DNA of 46,249 nt from Betaproteobacteria bacterium (GCA_016868015.1 VGIF01000006.1:1-46249), one strand, 5' to 3'; counted from the first letter of the stretch, positions 1 to 7,878 are shown. Program-made: numbers and translations. The notes: generated by a model from the letters alone, not told the origin.

Positions 1-461
1 TCTTTCCAGTCCGGCCTGGGCTTTGCGTGCGGGGCGGCGGCGATGCGCTTATCCCAATAGTCGAAAGCCTCGGCCTTGAGCGACGCCGGCGAAACACAGG
101 CCAAGACTTGCACTTCGACGATATTGCCGCGAAATTTTGGTTGGGGCAGCGCGTAGTACAAGATCACCAGAACGCCCGCCGCGGCCGTGTAGAACAGCAC
201 ATTGCGCGCCAGCGCCGCGCGCACGCCTGCCGCGCCGAGCACCGCGCCGAGTAGCGCACCAAGCACGGCGCCACCGGGGCCGCCGATGAGAATGCCAAAA
301 AGCGGCCCCTGATTCGCACTTGGGTTGAGCGCCATCGGCCCAAAAAAGCCCGCGCAAAAACCCGCCACCCCCAGCAACACGGCGCCAAAGCCTGCCATCC
401 GCGCGCCGCGTGATAGCCAGCCGCGCCGGGGATAGTCCACGTCGTCAACAAAGAAGCGCAT
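1..461 (-). CDS. Partial small membrane protein, unknown function
   Basis: The frame stays open from an ATG at 461 to the window edge, so the C-terminus is missing (153 codons visible). The protein starts MRFFVDDVDYPRRGW. It has three hydrophobic segments: about residues 22-45, a Gly/Ala-rich stretch with repeated GAVLGALLGAVLGAAG at about 55-82, and about 88-103. A soluble part follows, with FRGNIVEVQVLACVS and EAFDYWDKR. The Gly-rich pairs suggest tightly packed helices. No strong ribosome binding site is visible. It is transcribed away from the amidohydrolase gene. I do not recognise the family and assign no function. The continuous frame and normal codon use support a real gene. Confidence 0.6.
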   Translation of the reverse strand, partial: MRFFVDDVDYPRRGWLSRGARMAGFGAVLLGVAGFCAGFFGPMALNPSANQGPLFGILIGGPGGAVLGALLGAVLGAAGVRAALARNVLFYTAAAGVLVILYYALPQPKFRGNIVEVQVLACVSPASLKAEAFDYWDKRIAAAPHAKPRPDWK

Positions 462-692
462 ACGAAATTTTATCCGGGAAGCGCACGCAGGCAAGCGCCG
501 ATAAAGCTGCAACCGTGCAATAGTGCGTGGCCACGCCGCCAATAACCGCGGTTCGTCGGACTCAAGGCAAGCACCGGCACAACGCCCGGCGTGCCCCAAA
601 AGCACGGGCAACGTACGGTTATACTCACCGCGCAAACGACAGCAAACCAACCGAGCGCTTTGTGCTCAGCCAGCAAAACCCAAGGAGACCCC

Positions 693-1535
693 ATGATCAC
701 CGACGCACAAGTACACCTGTGGAACGCCAACACCCCCGCCGATCCGTGGGAGGCGGGCCAGAAAGGCCACCTGCCCGACCCCATGCCCGCCGAGCGCATG
801 CTAAAGCTGATGGATGAGGCCGGCATCGACCGCGCCATTGTGTCGCCGGCGAATGTTGCGCCCAATCGCAGCCCGGCGTGCGGGCAGGCGGCGGCGGCCA
901 AATACCCCAAGCGTTTTCGCGTCATGGCGTGGTTCGTGCCCAAGGTGCCGGAGCAATGGAAGCTGCTGCCCAAGTGGCTCGATCAACCGGCGGTTAACAG
1001 CCTGCGCCTATCGACCAACGAGCCCGAGCACATGAAGCTTTTTAACGAGGGTGCGTTCGAGCCGGTGTGGAAAGCGTGCGTCGATCAAGACATGCCGGTG
1101 GCGATCTGGACGCGCGACGGCCCGGCGCTGATGGAGCCGGTGATGCAGAAATATCCCAACTTAAGATTCATCGTCGACCACTTCGCGTGGGCGGTGCCGG
1201 GCGAGCAGCGCGAAGCCAAGATGCAATCGATGATCGGGCTTGCGCGCTACCCCAACGTCACCGTCAAAGTGTCATCTCTGCCGCTGGTCTCCGGCAGCCC
1301 CGCGCCTGAATATGAAGACATCCACCCGCTGATCAAGCGCGTGCACGCCGCCTACGGCGCCGAGCGCATGATGTGGGCCTCCGACCAGACCCAAACCATG
1401 GGCAAGGCGCGCGGCACCTACGCCGAAAATGCCGACATCATCCGCAAATATGCCGCGGCGTATCTGTCGGCGGCGGATGTGCAGAAGATGATGCATGAGA
1501 CGGCTACGCGGGTGTTTAGGTGGGCGGTGGGGTGA
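693..1535 (+). CDS. Amidohydrolase family protein (metal-dependent TIM-barrel hydrolase)
   Basis: 280-residue protein of the amidohydrolase-2 type, which hydrolyses lactones or decarboxylates aromatic acids in the cytosol. The N-terminal metal-site motif reads DAQVHLWN (residues 4-11), close to the DxHxHxW pattern of L-fuconolactonase-like members. Later barrel motifs are FIVDHFAW near residue 165 and MMWASDQTQ near 232; the Asp of the latter matches the usual catalytic and metal Asp. The ATG at 693 is chosen because AAGGAG lies 5-10 bases upstream; an earlier in-frame start at 591 has no such signal and adds unrelated residues. The gene stands alone. The substrate cannot be deduced. Enzyme class is secure, substrate unknown. 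Confidence 0.85.
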   Translation: MITDAQVHLWNANTPADPWEAGQKGHLPDPMPAERMLKLMDEAGIDRAIVSPANVAPNRSPACGQAAAAKYPKRFRVMAWFVPKVPEQWKLLPKWLDQPAVNSLRLSTNEPEHMKLFNEGAFEPVWKACVDQDMPVAIWTRDGPALMEPVMQKYPNLRFIVDHFAWAVPGEQREAKMQSMIGLARYPNVTVKVSSLPLVSGSPAPEYEDIHPLIKRVHAAYGAERMMWASDQTQTMGKARGTYAENADIIRKYAAAYLSAADVQKMMHETATRVFRWAVG

Positions 1536-1614
1536 GGCGAAGGCGGGGTTGAGCGTGCACTTGCGAACCCGTGCTCAGCCCCTTTAATGCCTTTAGTCGC
1601 CGCATTGGAACAAA

Positions 1615-1648
1615 TTATTCCATTTAGGTCGTTATTCCATTTAGGTCG
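1615..1648. repeat. 17-bp perfect tandem duplication
   Basis: TTATTCCATTTAGGTCG occurs twice head to tail (1615-1631 and 1632-1648) in the spacer between the amidohydrolase stop and the end of the HigA-like antitoxin gene. No hairpin or promoter function is evident. Confidence 0.7.
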
Positions 1649-1727
1649 TGGCATACCACCCTCGATTGGTTGTGTTTCGAATTATCGGCAGTCGAGCGTC
1701 GTAGGCTCCGGAATCACTCCGAAAACA

Positions 1728-2057
1728 TTAAGCCGCCATTTTCTCTTTCGAAGCAAAAGCCTTCTGCAACTCACCCCGGGTAGCACCCGCCGCAAGCAAC
1801 GCACGCACGATCAAATCCAGCGTCACCGTCGGGTCGCCCGCTTCGATCTTCGCTACGCGCGATTGGCTTGAGCCCATGCGCTGCGCGAGTTCGACTTGAG
1901 ACAGGTGCCGCTTTGTGCGCGCCCGCTTGAGTGCATCGGCGAGCGAGAGCTTCAGCTCCACCAGCAGCGCTTCTTCATTGGTCAGGTTGAGAAAATCCTT
2001 CGCGCTGCCGACTTTCCAGCCCGCGGCCTGTAACTTTTTGAGTTTTGCGCTGTTCAT
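1728..2057 (-). CDS. XRE-family antitoxin (HigA-like)
   Basis: 109-residue helix-turn-helix protein. The first ~45 residues are a lead region (LTNEEALLVELKLSLADALK). The XRE helix-turn-helix follows, with LSQVELAQRMGSSQSRVAKI and EAGDPTVTLDLIVRALLAAG. It should bind and neutralise the RelE/HigB-like toxin encoded just upstream and repress the operon. The start at 2057 (MNSAK) is preferred to a longer frame from 2120 because the longer version would overlap the toxin gene. The gap to the toxin stop is 19 bases. Toxin-before-antitoxin order is typical of higBA. A palindrome at 2419-2438 is the likely operator. Assignment to the HigA class is by domain and context. Confidence 0.85.
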   Translation of the reverse strand: MNSAKLKKLQAAGWKVGSAKDFLNLTNEEALLVELKLSLADALKRARTKRHLSQVELAQRMGSSQSRVAKIEAGDPTVTLDLIVRALLAAGATRGELQKAFASKEKMAA

Positions 2058-2076
2058 GGAGTTGCTCCAGCGAATC

Positions 2077-2436
2077 TTAAAGTGATTGGAAAAGTTGTAA
2101 CCGTTTCTTGCACGTTGCAATGACCTGTTTTGGCGTTTGCTGCGTTGTCTTCGAAAAAACGTCGAGTATCACTATCGCCTCCGCGTCGATATGGTAAACA
2201 ATGCGCCAAGTTTTCGTTTCGTCCTGTATGCGTAGCTCGTGACACGCTTTGCCAATGGACGGCATAGGGCGAGAATGCGGCAGCGCTATATTTTCGCCTT
2301 GTTGCAGGCGGCGCAGCAGCATGCCTGCTTCGATGCGCGCATCCGCGGAAAACGGGGGCGTTTTGATTTCGCCATGCAACCAGACCAGTGGTTTTTCGAC
2401 TATCGGCACGGACTGAGTATATGTCATTTTTGACAT
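2077..2436 (-). CDS. RelE/HigB-like toxin (phage Gp49-like family)
   Basis: 119-residue basic protein that resembles Gp49-like/HigB toxins, which cleave mRNA at the ribosome. The family pattern is visible as ARIEAGMLLRRLQQGE (about 54-69), LPHSRPMPSIG (about 71-81), HELRIQD and WRIVYHIDAEAIVILDVFSK (about 97-116). It forms a two-gene operon with the XRE antitoxin 19 bases downstream. The start is uncertain: ATG 2436 and ATG 2427 (MTYTQ) both lie inside a perfect palindrome and neither has a clear Shine-Dalgarno sequence. Weak toxin initiation under a repressor site would fit tight control. RNase activity is inferred from the family. Confidence 0.82.
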   Translation of the reverse strand: MSKMTYTQSVPIVEKPLVWLHGEIKTPPFSADARIEAGMLLRRLQQGENIALPHSRPMPSIGKACHELRIQDETKTWRIVYHIDAEAIVILDVFSKTTQQTPKQVIATCKKRLQLFQSL

Positions 2437-2438
2437 AT
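2419..2438. promoter_or_regulatory. Palindromic operator of the higBA-like operon
   Basis: ATATGTCA-TTTT-TGACATAT is a perfect 8-bp inverted repeat with a 4-bp spacer. It overlaps the start codon region of the toxin gene, where a HigA/XRE dimer would be expected to bind for autorepression. The palindrome is seen directly; its role is inferred. Confidence 0.65.
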
Positions 2439-2514
2439 TGCCCAGCGGATTCGTAACAACTCGGCGTCCTGTGCCAAAAAATCACGGACTATCCCTGTGT
2501 CGTCCCTGTGTCGC

Positions 2515-2620
2515 TCCCGCGCAGGCGGGAACCCATAACACCGTGCCACTTCAGACACCCTTCCCCCCCTCCTACCTCCCCCAGCTTCGCCGGGGGAGGG
2601 GATACCCGCCTGCGCGGGAA
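2515..2620. repeat. Extragenic palindromic repeat (inverted GC-rich arms)
   Basis: The left arm TCCCGCGCAGGCGGGAA (2515-2531) is matched by its inverse TACCCGCCTGCGCGGGAA (2603-2620). An inner hairpin CCTCCCCC / GGGGGAGG lies at 2575-2582 and 2592-2599. From memory, GCGCAGGCGGGAA-type arms are common in extragenic repeats of many Proteobacteria. The repeat fills the space between the HigBA-like module and the enoyl-CoA hydratase remnant. Confidence 0.75.
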
Positions 2621-2723
2621 TGACACGCGGGGTTCGTCACGACTTTCGACAAGGAAATCCGAATGGTGATGAACCCCAGCACCATTCCCCAAGCGGCATG
2701 CTGCAGTTGAAATTGGACTTCAA

Positions 2724-3571
2724 TTGCTTGAAGCTGGTTTCGATTGCCGACAAAAACTCTCGTTATGTCCACGCCAAACCCCCCACGCCCAAACCGAAAC
2801 CGACCCCCGCGGCATCACCGTCCCAACCATCCGCAACGCCGGCCCGCTAGTCATCCTCAACTCGCAAATCATCGCCGCGTTGCGCGAGGCGATCGACACC
2901 CTCGCCCAACAAAATGGTTTACGCGCGCTGGTGTTGCGCGCGGATACCGACAAGGCGTTTGTCGGCGGCGCCGATATCAAGGAAATGGCCACACTGAATG
3001 AAGCGCGCGGTGTGCAATTCATCTCCGGCTTGCGCGATTTGTGCGAGGCGGTGCGCCAGTTTCCGCAGCCGGTGATCGCGCGGATTCCGGGCTGGTGTTT
3101 GGGCGGCGGGTTGGAGTTCGCGGCCTCGTGCGACTTTCGCATCGCTTCGAGCGCCGCGCGCTTCGCCATGCCGGAGGTGAAGGTCGGCATTCCGTCGTGA
3201 TACACGCTGCCCTGTTGCCGCGGCTGATCGGTGTGGCTCGTGCGCGTTGGCTGGTGATGACTGGCGCGACTATCGACGCCGCCACGGCTTTGCAATGGGG
3301 GCTCATCGATGCGGTGGCGGCACCGGGTGAGCTCGATGCGGAAGTCGACAAGCTGGTGTATCAGTTGCTTGAGTGCGGCGCCGAGGCACTGGCGGCACAG
3401 AAGGTGTTGATACGCAAGTGGGAGGAGTTGCCGTTACGGCAGGCGATCGATGAGTCGGTGTCGATTTTCTGGCGGGCGTTTTTGAGTGATGAGCCTAAGC
3501 GTTACATGCAGCGGTTTATGGATCGGCCACGGTGGGATAAGGGTGCTTCGGGAAATTGGCGTTCGTCCTGA
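2724..3571 (+). pseudogene. Enoyl-CoA hydratase/isomerase, frameshifted
   Basis: Crotonase-fold enzyme of acyl-CoA metabolism, split by one missing base near 3197-3200. The first part contains ADTDKAFVGGADIKEMA, the first oxyanion-hole segment, and PGWCLGGGLEFAASCDFRIA, the second, and ends MPEVKVGIPS-stop. The sequence continues in the next frame as VIHAALLPRLIG, VMTGATIDAATALQWGLIDAV and a normal C-terminus. Adding one base between TCG and TGATAC joins the two parts as GIPSVIHAALLPRLIG. The N-terminus is also unclear: the in-frame TTG at 2724 has no ribosome site, and an ATG at 2765 is in another frame just before a run of six C, so a second indel is possible. Inactive as written. Confidence 0.8.
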
Positions 3572-3574
3572 GCG

Positions 3575-4590
3575 TGTCGAAGGATGAACGGTCATTTTTT
3601 TACACCCCCGCCACCGCCTCCCGATAAACGCTGTAATCCAGCAGTGTCGCCAACGCCTCGCGCGAGCGCGGCGCGCGGCCTTGTTCCTGGGCAATCCAGT
3701 GCTCTTGATCGGCCATCACGTCGAGTTGATCGGGGATGATGGTGGCGTTGTAGTCGTGGTAGCGAAACGCGCGCTCGATCAGCCCGCGCTCCCAACCGCC
3801 GGCCTGCGCCAGCCAGTCACAGCCGACTTGCGGTTTTTCCTTCACCAGTTTTGACGCGGCAATCAGGTGGCGCGTGAGCTCGACCATTTCCTTGCGCTTC
3901 GCGGGGTCGGCCAACTTGGCGGCGGTAGTGTTTAGGTTGAAATACGAGGCGAACACGCCGGGGGTTTTGAGTTCGATGGCATCCGAGCCGAGCGCATCGA
4001 CTGCCGCTTGCGAGGCCGGCTCCCAAATGCAAATGGCTTCGGCGCGTTTTTCGATGATCGCCTTGGAAATTTCGAATATCGGCGCAAGGCCGACGAGCTC
4101 GATATCGCTCTCGCGCAGACCGTGGGCTTGAAGTTCTTTAGCCAAATAGTAGTGCGACGAGGTGCGCGGAAAAGTGGCGATGCGTTTGCCGTGCAAATCC
4201 TCGACCTTGGCGATACCCGCCGAGCGGCGCGCGACGATGTGATAAAGCCCGCGCGTCACCGTGAAGAGGATGCGCATGTCCGGCCGCTGCGCCGAAAAGC
4301 GCAGGAACTGCGTGTCGTAATTGGTCGCGACATCGGCCAGCGGCAGCGCGGCCTCGTGTGAAATCGCTCGCGCCTCGGCGGTGTTGACCACCGAAGCGGA
4401 ATTCATCGAAGCATCCGCGCCGACCAGATGCGCCACGTTGCCGTGATGCACTTTCGCTTTGCCGCCGGACATCGCGTCCACCGCGATGTGCGTCGTGGCT
4501 TGCTCCATCACATTGCGCATGCCGTAGACCTGCAAGTCCATCTAGCCTCCGTTGGCGTCATTTAAAAATGAACGTTCACCCCCTTCGACA
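3575..4590. repeat. Inverted repeats flanking the substrate-binding protein gene
   Basis: TGTCGAAGGATGAACGG followed by TCATTTTTT (3575-3600) is matched in reverse by AAAAATGAAC, GTTCACC and CCTTCGACA (4564-4590). The arms are imperfect (small insertion, few mismatches). Each lies just outside the gene at 3600-4541. The left copy extends upstream as GTTCGTCCTGAGCG (from 3561). The same TCGTCCTGAG / GTCGAAGGA sequence type recurs inside the insertion at 34191-34300, so this is a repeat family with at least three occurrences in the window. Confidence 0.6.
3600..4541 (-). CDS. ABC-type substrate-binding protein, NMT1/SsuA-like, no signal peptide
   Basis: 313-residue protein resembling periplasmic binding proteins for nitrate, sulfonate or thiamine precursors (NMT1-like). 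Supporting segments are VTRGLYHIVARRSAGIAKVE followed by DLHGKRIATFPRTSSHYYLA (about 100-138), ELVGLAPIFEISKAIIEKRA and EAICIWEPASQAAVDALG. The start at 4541 is firm: a TAG stop immediately precedes the ATG and GGAGG precedes the TAG. The N-terminus (MDLQVYGMRNVMEQATTHIA) has no signal peptide, odd for a binding protein. No permease or ATPase gene is next to it. It may be a cytosolic ligand-binding protein or enzyme of the same fold, or a displaced gene, since inverted repeats flank it. Fold likely, ligand unknown. Confidence 0.7.
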   Translation of the reverse strand: MDLQVYGMRNVMEQATTHIAVDAMSGGKAKVHHGNVAHLVGADASMNSASVVNTAEARAISHEAALPLADVATNYDTQFLRFSAQRPDMRILFTVTRGLYHIVARRSAGIAKVEDLHGKRIATFPRTSSHYYLAKELQAHGLRESDIELVGLAPIFEISKAIIEKRAEAICIWEPASQAAVDALGSDAIELKTPGVFASYFNLNTTAAKLADPAKRKEMVELTRHLIAASKLVKEKPQVGCDWLAQAGGWERGLIERAFRYHDYNATIIPDQLDVMADQEHWIAQEQGRAPRSREALATLLDYSVYREAVAGV

Positions 4591-4629
4591 GGCTCCGGGC
4601 GAGCGGGTACAAAGGGTACTTGTGCTCGG

Positions 4630-5247
4630 CTACCCCTTATGCACCGCCAACACCGCCTTCACCGCCGGCCGCGCCTCCATGCGCTTAAAGTGATCGTGCG
4701 CCTTGGGGAATTTCGCGATGTCGACACCGTCGGCGGCGAGCCAGCCGCTGATGGTGTAAAGATAGGGATCACAAATCGTGTAGGCCTCGCCCATCACCCA
4801 CGGGCCCTTGAAAAAATCGTTTTCGATCAGCGTGTAGCATTCGCTCATGTTTTGCGGCACCTTGGCCTGCATGGTTTTCTGCGCGGCGGGGTCGTCGGAC
4901 CAGCGCGATGCGCGCGAGCGGTGTGCGTGCGCGGGGTGCACGGTAGAACACAGATAGCTGTTAAACGCCTGCACTTGGCCAAACTCGAACGGGTCAACGG
5001 GCGCGAGCTTCGCTTGCGGGTACGTCTGCGCAATCCACGCCAGAATTGCCGGCGTTTCGGTGAGTATGCCGCGCTCGGTGACGAGCGCGGGCACGCGGCC
5101 CTTGGGGTTCACTTTCAAGTATTCGGGCGTGCGCTGATCAGCCTTGGAAAAATCGAGCCGCACGGGTTCGTATCGAGCGCCCGCTTCTTCGAGCGCGATG
5201 TGCGAAGCCAGTGCACAGGTGCCGGAGGCCCAGAATATTTTCAGCAT
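4630..5247 (-). CDS. Glutathione S-transferase family protein
   Basis: 205 residues, the usual length of a cytosolic GST. The thioredoxin-like N-terminal domain starts MLKIFWASGTCALASHIALE, with Ser/Cys near residues 8-11 as candidate catalytic residues. It contains the glutathione-binding VNPKGRVPALVTERGILTET (about 45-64) with the cis-Pro at VPAL. The helical C-terminal domain includes YTLIENDFFKGPWVMGEAYT and ICDPYLYTISGWL, with the conserved Asp N-cap. The start at 5247 is set by AAGGAG at 5253-5258; a longer frame to 5310 reads through this site. Monocistronic. It probably conjugates glutathione to electrophiles; the substrate is unknown. Confidence 0.9.
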   Translation of the reverse strand: MLKIFWASGTCALASHIALEEAGARYEPVRLDFSKADQRTPEYLKVNPKGRVPALVTERGILTETPAILAWIAQTYPQAKLAPVDPFEFGQVQAFNSYLCSTVHPAHAHRSRASRWSDDPAAQKTMQAKVPQNMSECYTLIENDFFKGPWVMGEAYTICDPYLYTISGWLAADGVDIAKFPKAHDHFKRMEARPAVKAVLAVHKG

Positions 5248-5404
5248 GATGGTTCTCCTTGCGTGGGGTGTGGGGTGAGGTGGCGCGGTGGGTGGACGCA
5301 CCGCGAACATACAACGTTTACTCGTGGCCGTGAATCAAAAAACGGCTGCGCGGTTTTTAGCGCGCGTGCGGTCTAAACCCGGCGCTGCTCACGGTGGGGC
5401 CTGC

Positions 5405-5815
5405 TCACGGTTTTTGCGCCGGCGGCTGGGTCAGCGCGTGTCCCGCCGCTTGCCACGCCGTGATGCCGCCCTTGAGCGTGACCCCGCCGCCATAGCCGCT
5501 TTCGTACAACTGTTTGGTCGCCTCGCGCGCGAGGGTATCGTCGGCGCCGTAAATCACCACAGTGTCGAACTTGGGCAATTTCAAGCTGTCCACGCGGCCT
5601 TTGAATTGCGCCAACGGCACCGACTGCGCGCCGGGGATGTGCCCTTGCGCGTACTCGGCGTGCGTGCGCACATCGATCACCGCCGGGGGCGGATCGCCCT
5701 TCATCAAGGCCGCGAATTCCTGCACGGTGATTTCCGGCCCGCCTTTCAAGCCTTGGCCCACCACCACGAACAGCGCGACACCGATAGCCAACGGCAGTAG
5801 CCACTTGCTTTTCAT
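5405..5815 (-). CDS. Membrane-anchored rhodanese-like protein lacking the catalytic cysteine
   Basis: 136 residues. An N-terminal transmembrane or signal-anchor segment (LLPLAIGVALFVVVGQGL, about 5-22) is followed by a rhodanese domain. Recognisable motifs are AVIDVRTHAEYAQGHIPGAQ (about 45-64), FDTVVIYGADDTLAREATKQ (about 83-102) and LKGGITAWQAAGH near the C-terminus. In active rhodaneses the loop after VV(I/V)Y begins with Cys; here it is YGADDTLA. There is no Cys anywhere in the protein, so sulfur transfer by the classic mechanism is not possible. It probably has a binding or structural role in the envelope. Length and fold motifs are otherwise normal. Confidence 0.85.
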   Translation of the reverse strand: MKSKWLLPLAIGVALFVVVGQGLKGGPEITVQEFAALMKGDPPPAVIDVRTHAEYAQGHIPGAQSVPLAQFKGRVDSLKLPKFDTVVIYGADDTLAREATKQLYESGYGGGVTLKGGITAWQAAGHALTQPPAQKP

Positions 5816-5845
5816 AACACCGGGTTGGATGAAGTTGAATCGGCG

Positions 5846-6877
5846 CTATTTTATCCGGCTTGGCGCGCCGCCGCGTGTGTGATGCGGGAGCTCGCGCAGC
5901 ACCGTTTCCACAATCGCTGCCTCGTACGCGCGCACAAAGCGGATATCGCTGGTGTCACTCGCCCCCACCGCCTTGAGCACCGTCTGGGCGGCGGGTTTGG
6001 CGCGATCCACCGCCTTGAAAAACGCCACGGTTTTGGCCACATCATGCCCCAGCGCGCGGTGCACGCGCTCGATCAGCGGGTAGTGGCGGCTGTAGGTCAT
6101 TTCGTTGGCAAGGCCGACGTTGCTCATGGTGTCGCGATACCAGCCCAGGGTGCGCTCCGCAGCGCCGAACACATAGGCGCGCGCCCTGAGCGCCGCTTCA
6201 TCGGTGAGGCGGCCGCGCGCGTGGCGCGCGTAAAGCCGCTCGATCTGCCCGTAGTAGCGCACCACCGCGTGGGTCAAACGCGCTTGCCGCTGCACGTAAC
6301 GGCGCGCGGCCTGGCGCTCGGGCGTTAACCAGCCGTAGTGCTTGCGCGCAAACGCGGCGATGCCCGCGTAGGCCAGCACGTTACACAACGGTTCCTCGAA
6401 GCCAAACGGCAAATCGAATTGGTCGTGGCAATCCTCGTGAATCACCAGATACAAAAAGCGGTCGAGCTTGCCGGCGAGTATGCGTTGCGTCATCGCCGTC
6501 GCGGACTCGCCGACAGCCTCGACATGCGTGAAGTAAACGTCATCGCCATTGGCCGCGGCGCGGCAGGCTTGCTCATCGGTGGCGTCGCTCCAGCGGATCA
6601 TCGGGTCCTGATACGAGTAGGGCAGCGTAAACCGTGGCACATAAACGCACGTGGTATAGCTCGCCGCGGCATCGCGGCGCAGCTTGAAATTTTGCGTTGC
6701 GCGAAATCCCATGCGCTGCTCGAATGCGCGCACCGCATCGAGCAAGGCCTGCCAGTCGGCGGGCACGCTCGGCGTGGGAAAAATCATTTCGTGAACGCGC
6801 GCCGGGCCAACGAACACGGCCACGCACAATGCAGCGGCGGCCAGGACCAGCGCGATGGTTTTAAACACGGTGAACAC
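5846..6877 (-). CDS. Predicted membrane-anchored zinc metallopeptidase (COG4324-like)
   Basis: 343 residues with one N-terminal hydrophobic segment (FKTIALVLAAAALCVAVFVG, about 5-24), suggesting a periplasm-facing anchored enzyme. The key motif is HEDCH in LYLVIHEDCHDQFDLPFGFE (about 142-161), an HExxH zinc signature followed by a Glu-rich segment EEPLCN. The rest is mostly helical, with RYVQRQARLTHAVVRYYGQI and LANEMTYSRHYPLIERVHRA. From memory, the layout resembles predicted aminopeptidases of COG4324. It is the last gene of a minus-strand group. Peptidase activity is inferred from the motif only. Confidence 0.65.
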   Translation of the reverse strand: MFTVFKTIALVLAAAALCVAVFVGPARVHEMIFPTPSVPADWQALLDAVRAFEQRMGFRATQNFKLRRDAAASYTTCVYVPRFTLPYSYQDPMIRWSDATDEQACRAAANGDDVYFTHVEAVGESATAMTQRILAGKLDRFLYLVIHEDCHDQFDLPFGFEEPLCNVLAYAGIAAFARKHYGWLTPERQAARRYVQRQARLTHAVVRYYGQIERLYARHARGRLTDEAALRARAYVFGAAERTLGWYRDTMSNVGLANEMTYSRHYPLIERVHRALGHDVAKTVAFFKAVDRAKPAAQTVLKAVGASDTSDIRFVRAYEAAIVETVLRELPHHTRGGAPSRIK

Positions 6878-6984
6878 GATGGGCGCGCAAACTTAAGCTG
6901 TGATTGCGCGCGCGCTTGAAAGTGCCCGCACGACATTCAGGCATAAAGCGCCATCAGTGCTGCCACCGCTGCTGCGGATGATAC

Positions 6985-7020
6985 TTAAGTATTTGATTTT
7001 ATTGATGTTTTTATTTTGCC
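6985..7020 (+). repeat. Dispersed AT-rich element, copy 1 (perfect core)
   Basis: The core TAAGTATTTGATTTTATT (6986-7003) matches the consensus 18/18 and is followed by the tail GATGTTTTTATTTTG. It overlaps the stop codon end of the gene at 7011-7352, which reads on the minus strand. Confidence 0.85.
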
Positions 7021-7352
7021 ACATGAGCCACCACGCGGCCCAGCCGCTGCCGCCGCGCCTTCACCACCGGCCGGATCACCGGCGCCCAACGCCCCAAGTC
7101 CGACTTCGCGCGCCATTGCGGTGTGCTTGGCAAGTCCGGCTGCGTGATCAAGTACAGCGCCGAATACTTCAGCCAACCCTGCGGCGTTTTCTGCGCGTCG
7201 TGCAAGCGAATCACCTGCAACACGCCCTCGACTTGCAGAATGTTCGGGATGTGCTCGTTGTCGTAAATTTCGTTGAAGTCTTTTTCGTCCTTCGGATCGA
7301 TTTCGAAGGTGACCATGTAGAAGTACGGGGCGGCGCCGGTTGATGACATCAT
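7011..7352 (-). CDS. Small alpha/beta-barrel-like protein, unknown function
   Basis: 113 residues. The core FYMVTFEIDPKDEKDFNEIY (about 11-30) followed by DNEHIPNILQVEGVLQVIRL resembles one ferredoxin-like half of dimeric alpha/beta-barrel proteins (DUF4286/EthD-like), which bind small hydrophobic or phenolic molecules. The start codon overlaps the stop of the upstream phosphatase-like gene in an ATGA arrangement, so the two are translationally coupled. The basic C-terminal tail (VVKARRQRLGRVVAHVAK) ends inside copy 1 of the AT-rich element, whose A-rich strand supplies the TAA stop. The family assignment is tentative; no catalytic residues can be named. Confidence 0.7.
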   Translation of the reverse strand: MMSSTGAAPYFYMVTFEIDPKDEKDFNEIYDNEHIPNILQVEGVLQVIRLHDAQKTPQGWLKYSALYLITQPDLPSTPQWRAKSDLGRWAPVIRPVVKARRQRLGRVVAHVAK

Positions 7353-7849
7353 TCACCTGTTTTCAACAAAGCAAAATTTTTAACCCAATCCACCTGAGCG
7401 GGTGTATCCGGCACAGGTCGTTTTCGCGCACGGCTAAGGATTGGAAAAATTTCCTTGAACCGCACACCTAGCCTGGACAGCACGCAGACAGCTAACAAAC
7501 CTGAACGCCCAATGCTTGCTCGGCAGTGTATACCCACCCCTTCACCGCAATGCAGTCGCGATAACATGTCATCAACAAATTTCGCGGTGGTACGAATCGA
7601 TATGGGAGTCCCGCGATCAGGAATCGGATAGGAGAGGAAATCGACCCCGCCTTCGGTGCAAATGACTGACTCTTCAATCAGGCCCAAATCGCGAACCTCG
7701 TGCGGTTCCAATAATGACACTACCGTACTTATTTTTGCGAGTTGCCACCCCGCGATTTCGTCGCGCAACCAATCTTCGGAACGCGGGCGCGCCGCAATCG
7801 CCAAACGCAGAGGCTGTATCTCTTCTATCCAAAATATTTCAGGAATCAT
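7349..7849 (-). CDS. Dual-specificity/tyrosine phosphatase-like protein
   Basis: 166 residues with an intact Cys-based phosphatase loop HCRASIGRSG (about 116-125; the Cx5R signature with catalytic Cys 117 and Arg 123). A typical upstream segment is VSLLEPHEVRDLGLIEE, and an Asp at FLSYPIPDRGTP lies where the general acid loop would be. Family members dephosphorylate proteins, inositides or RNA ends; the substrate here is unknown. Codon use is visibly less GC-rich than in neighbours, hinting at acquisition. It overlaps the downstream alpha/beta-barrel gene by 4 bases (ATGA), so the pair forms one unit. Confidence 0.8.
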   Translation of the reverse strand: MIPEIFWIEEIQPLRLAIAARPRSEDWLRDEIAGWQLAKISTVVSLLEPHEVRDLGLIEESVICTEGGVDFLSYPIPDRGTPISIRTTAKFVDDMLSRLHCGEGVGIHCRASIGRSGLLAVCVLSRLGVRFKEIFPILSRARKRPVPDTPAQVDWVKNFALLKTGE

Positions 7850-7878
7850 TAATTCTCAGCAGGCCACAAGCAAACAAA

